A stretch of 64,000 nt of DNA, taken from Streptosporangium saharense. GTDB lineage: Bacteria > Actinomycetota > Actinomycetes > Streptosporangiales > Streptosporangiaceae. Position numbers and translations under genes: made by a program. The DNA lies in contig NZ_JACHJP010000003.1 in the NCBI RefSeq assembly GCF_014203715.1, forward strand, positions 186,001 to 250,000. The letters run 5' to 3'. Shown in pieces: positions 61,405 to 64,000 of this stretch (position 1 is its first letter; the number at the start of each line of letters is the position of its first letter). The notes under the pieces were generated by a model. The model made no database searches, was not told where the DNA came from, and was given only the letters and a program-made list of their open reading frames with translations.

Positions 61405-62897
61405 CCTCTTTCGTCGTCGAGGCGGACGGCGGGTCCCGGGGCAATCCGGGACCGGCTGGCTACGGCGCCGTCGTCAAGGACGCCGCCGACGGCCAGATCC
61501 TGGTGGAGGTCGCCGAGTCCATCGGCACCCAGACCAACAACGTCGCCGAGTACCGCGGGCTGATCGCGGGACTGAGGGCGCTGCTCGACCTCGCCGGTGA
61601 CGACGCCTCCGTCGAGGTACGGATGGACTCCAAGCTGGTCATCGAACAGATGGCGGGCCGCTGGAAGATCAAAAACGAGGGTCTGCGCCCTCTGGCGACG
61701 GAGGCCGCCTCCCTGGCCCGCCGCCTCAGGGTCACCTGGCGCTGGATCCCCAGGGAGAGGAACAAGGACGCCGACCGCCTCGCCAACGAGGCCATGGACG
61801 CCGCCGCCAAGGGCGTCCCCTGGCAGTCGTCCTTCACCGCGGCGCCTTCCGAGCAGGGCTCCCTCTTCGACCCTCCTTCTGAGTCGGCCGTACCGGTTTC
61901 CGGGGCGGGGACCACCTCGGCCTCGGGGGCGACCGGCGCCGGGGCCGTTCCGGCTCCGGGAACGAAGGCCGCACCGGTTCCTGGGGCCGACACTGTTTCC
62001 GAGGCGGAGGCCGCCCGGGTCACCGGGGCTGGAGCCGTGCCGGTTTCTGCTCCGGAGACGAAGGCCGCACCGGTTCCAGGGGCTGGCGCTGTTCCCGAGG
62101 CGAAGGCCGTACCGGCTCCAGGAGCTGGTGCCGTTTCTGAGGTGGAGACCGCTCCGGCTCCCGGGGCGAAGGCCGTACTGGACGTCTCCTTTTCTGAGGT
62201 TGGGGCCGGTGGCGTCTCAGACGCGGAGACCTTCCCGACCGCCTCCGCGACCACCGGCACCGGCTGGCGCCCGCCGACCACCACGGCGACCTCACTGCTG
62301 CTGCTCAGGCACGGAGAGACCCCGATGTCCGTGGAACGCAGGTTCTCCGGCCTTGGCGACCCCGAGCTCACCCCCAACGGCCTCGCCCAGGCGCGGGCCG
62401 CCGCGGCCAGGCTGACGCGGGAGCCGTACGGCGTGCAGGTGGTTGTCAGCTCGCCGCTGAGGCGGGCCCTCGTCACCGCCGAGACCGTGGCCGCCGGGCT
62501 GGGCCTCGACGTCGTCGTGGAACCCGAACTCAGGGAGGCCGACTTCGGCGCCTGGGAGGGCCACACGTTCACCGAGATCCAGCGACGCTGGCCGGACGAG
62601 CTGGCCACGTGGCTGGCGGACCCGTCCGCCGCGCCGCCGGGTGGGGAGAGTTTCGGGGATGCGGCGCGGCGGGTCCAGGTGATCGGGGACCGGCTGGTCG
62701 AGCGTTACGAGGGCAGGACGGTTCTCGTCGTCTCCCACGTCACGCCGATCAAGATGCTGCTGAGGTCCGCGCTGCTGGCTCCCCTCGCCGCGCTGTACCG
62801 CATGCATCTCGACCTGGCCTCACTGTCCCTGATCGAGTACTACGCCGACGGGCCCGCCGTGGTGAAGGCGTTCAACGACACCTCTCACCTGCGCTGA
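61401..62897 (+). CDS. Bifunctional RNase H and histidine phosphatase
   Basis: 498 aa. RNase HI domain (about 1-145): D9-G-G-S-R-G-N-P-G-P-A, V-A-E-Y-R with the catalytic Glu, and M-D-S-K. The C-terminal histidine phosphatase (from about residue 298) has L-L-R303-H304-G-E-T-P-M-S and the later S-H-V-T. This architecture matches the mycobacterial Rv2228c/CobC-like protein. Between them lies an Ala/Pro/Val/Glu-rich linker of about 150 residues (about 150-298), with degenerate repeats around G-A-x-A-V-P and A-P-V-P-G-A; the mycobacterial protein is only about 364 aa, so the linker is expanded. GTG 61401 overlaps the upstream stop by 4 bp. Confidence 0.92.
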   Translation: MTSFVVEADGGSRGNPGPAGYGAVVKDAADGQILVEVAESIGTQTNNVAEYRGLIAGLRALLDLAGDDASVEVRMDSKLVIEQMAGRWKIKNEGLRPLATEAASLARRLRVTWRWIPRERNKDADRLANEAMDAAAKGVPWQSSFTAAPSEQGSLFDPPSESAVPVSGAGTTSASGATGAGAVPAPGTKAAPVPGADTVSEAEAARVTGAGAVPVSAPETKAAPVPGAGAVPEAKAVPAPGAGAVSEVETAPAPGAKAVLDVSFSEVGAGGVSDAETFPTASATTGTGWRPPTTTATSLLLLRHGETPMSVERRFSGLGDPELTPNGLAQARAAAARLTREPYGVQVVVSSPLRRALVTAETVAAGLGLDVVVEPELREADFGAWEGHTFTEIQRRWPDELATWLADPSAAPPGGESFGDAARRVQVIGDRLVERYEGRTVLVVSHVTPIKMLLRSALLAPLAALYRMHLDLASLSLIEYYADGPAVVKAFNDTSHLR

Positions 62898-63039
62898 CCC
62901 ACACCCCTCCCCGGGCGGTACGGCCGGGCGGCCCCGTCGGCGGCCTCCGGTCGCCCCGGTTGCCTGATCACATCCCACCCGGTCCCACTTGTCGCCCGGT
63001 TGGAGACCACTTGGGAACCGGCGGGCTCCGGGACACCGG

Positions 63040-63045
63040 TAGGCT
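63040..63045 (+). promoter_or_regulatory. -10-like TAGGCT for rnpB
   Basis: TAGGCT ends nine bases before the P1 helix of RNase P RNA, so a start about 63052 fits. No clear -35 was seen (TTGGGA at 63011 is 23 bp away). Confidence 0.45.
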
Positions 63046-63054
63046 TTGGGATAC

Positions 63055-63450
63055 GGCGGACGAGCCGGCCGGGCGGCCGCGTCGGGTCTGTGAGGACCCG
63101 CCGAGGAAGGTCCGGGCTCCACAGGGCAGGGTGGTCGGTAACGCCGACCCGGGGTGACCCGCGGGACAGTGCCACAGAAAACAAACCGCCCCCTTCGCGG
63201 GGGTAAGGGTGAAACGGTGGTGTAAGAGACCACCAGCGCCCACGGTGACGTGGGCGGCTAGGTAAACCCCACCCGGAGCAAGGTCAAGAAGGGACGCTCT
63301 CCGGAGCGTCCCGCGCGCGACGTCTGAGGGCTGCCCGCCCGAGCCGCGCGGGTAGACCGCTCGAGACCGGCGGCAACGCCGGCCCTAGATGGATGGTCGC
63401 CCCTTCAGCAATGAAGGACAAAACCCGGCCTACAGGCCGACTCGTCCGCC
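63055..63450 (+). ncRNA. rnpB: RNase P RNA, bacterial type A
   Basis: The catalytic RNA for tRNA 5' maturation. The 5' strand GGCGGACGAG (63055-63064) pairs with CTCGTCCGCC (63441-63450) to form P1. Conserved core blocks are visible in order: GAGGAAGGTCCGGGCTCCAC with GGGCAGG, CAGTGCCACAGAAA, GGGTAAGGGTGAAACGG, GTAAACCCCACCCGGAGCAAG, and near the 3' end CCTAGATGGATGG and AAACCCGG. The order and spacing are those of type A RNase P RNA. The ends are set by P1 pairing, so they may be off by one or two bases. Confidence 0.96.
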
Positions 63451-63461
63451 CTCTGGCGCAT

Positions 63462-63497
63462 GCACGGAATGATCAATAAAGATCGCTCATTCTGTGC
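63462..63497 (+). terminator. Hairpin after rnpB
   Basis: GCACGGAATGA (63462-63472) and TCATTCTGTGC (63487-63497) form an 11-bp stem with one G-U pair around a 14-nt AT-rich loop, 12 nt beyond rnpB. No T-run follows. Probably the rnpB terminator. Confidence 0.6.
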
Positions 63498-63569
63498 TGG
63501 ATTACCAAGCCGAAATGGCGACATCCCTAGATGACGACCACTCTTTTAAAGCGATGTCTTCCGAACTGG

Positions 63570-63944
63570 TCATCTCCGCATGAAGGGGACCACGTAGGAG
63601 GGCCGCTGACCGTTCATCGCCTCTGTCAGGTTGTCTTCGATCAGGCTGAGAGCGAGGGCGTTGCCCGCTCGGTGCGGGCCCCAGCCGTGGCGGAGAGCCC
63701 TGCGGATGGTCGCCGAAACAAGTGCGGGCCTTACGGCCATCGCTCGCTCCCCGAGCCAGGCGTCCGGCCGGGAGCAGGGAAGTGACACCAGGAGGACGCG
63801 CCCCGGCCCATCGGCCAGTTCCACCGCGAAGGTCAGAGGTCCCCAACTGTTCGCCTGGCAGTACGTGGGCTTACGACGGATCCGCCAGCGGTAGGTGACG
63901 CCGTTGACCGTGATGAGTCGCGAACCCTTCTTGGGGATCGACAC
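63570..63944 (-). CDS. Conserved hypothetical protein, about 124 aa
   Basis: Starts V-S-I-P-K-K-G-S-R-L-I-T-V-N-G-V-T-Y-R-W-R-I-R-R-K-P-T-Y-C-Q and contains F-A-V-E-L-A-D-G-P-G-R-V-L-L-V-S-L-P-C and R-P-A-L-V-S-A-T-I-R-R-A-L. I recognise the pattern from many uncharacterised actinobacterial proteins but know no function. GTG 63944 has AGGAGG seven bases upstream, so it is preferred to the upstream start at 63992. Converges with rnpB. Confidence 0.8.
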   Translation of the reverse strand: MSIPKKGSRLITVNGVTYRWRIRRKPTYCQANSWGPLTFAVELADGPGRVLLVSLPCSRPDAWLGERAMAVRPALVSATIRRALRHGWGPHRAGNALALSLIEDNLTEAMNGQRPSYVVPFMRR

Positions 63945-64000
63945 GGGGCGGCCTCCTGTTCTGTTCCGTGGGAAAGCCGAAACCAGTGACAAGCGACGCG

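Overview
The window is very GC-rich DNA from a filamentous actinomycete. The best fit is the Streptosporangiales (Streptosporangium or Nonomuraea type), although this is inferred only from gene content and codon bias. Supporting content includes secreted chitinases with Thr/Pro/Val repeat linkers, an EshA-like encapsulin, a Scr1/DUF397 regulator pair, polyphosphate glucokinase, ABC-F, actinobacterial PAC2, and the Nif3 / zinc-ribbon / RNase H-phosphatase operon also found in mycobacteria. It looks chromosomal. I see no insertion sequence, integrase, tRNA, CRISPR array or prophage core. One RNA gene is clear: RNase P RNA (rnpB) at 63055-63450.

Layout. 1-7064: 3' part of a serine hydrolase, RecQ, secreted chitinase 1, an unrecognised membrane/HTH protein, NAD kinase. 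7065-11379: family 2B encapsulin shell with a polyprenyl synthase that carries a disordered N-terminal extension typical of cargo, then a P-loop ATPase. 11414-21265: methyltransferase, two small secreted proteins, ABC-F, polyphosphate glucokinase, a surface-type protein and the helicase HrpA. 21279-30206: Uma2 protein, HAD hydrolase, DUF5709, three regulator-led cassettes (TetR-DUF5360, ArsR-SRPBCC, Scr1-DUF397), a PIG-L deacetylase, and a MarR/ABC-exporter divergon. 30250-32642: a type VII secretion-associated polymorphic toxin module whose toxin ends in a cholera-toxin-like ADP-ribosyltransferase domain, with a partner/immunity candidate, a WXG100-like protein and a YbaB-like protein. 32664-43200: degenerate amidohydrolase, M6 metalloprotease, membrane-anchored STAND ATPase, tyrosine phosphatase, oxidoreductase, PAC2, ankyrin protein and a class I terpene synthase. 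43210-54823: an ATPase regulator without a DNA-binding domain, a 59-residue acidic protein, an unusual hydrolase-ABC ATPase fusion with its permease, CopC/CopD and a neighbouring membrane protein, and secreted chitinase 2. 55292-64000: DMT transporter, orphan histidine kinase, M20 and M19 peptidases, the Nif3 operon, rnpB and a small conserved protein.

The most interesting systems are the encapsulin shell/polyprenyl synthase pair, the ADP-ribosyltransferase toxin module and the hydrolase-ABC fusion. Several genes (recQ, the ArsR gene, the small acidic protein, nif3, the phosphatase) share a layout in which a -10-like hexamer lies 6-7 nt before the start codon, which suggests leaderless transcripts. 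Start sites were chosen on this basis, on Shine-Dalgarno matches, or on 4-bp stop/start overlaps. Functional statements are family-level inference from visible motifs; no database search was run.
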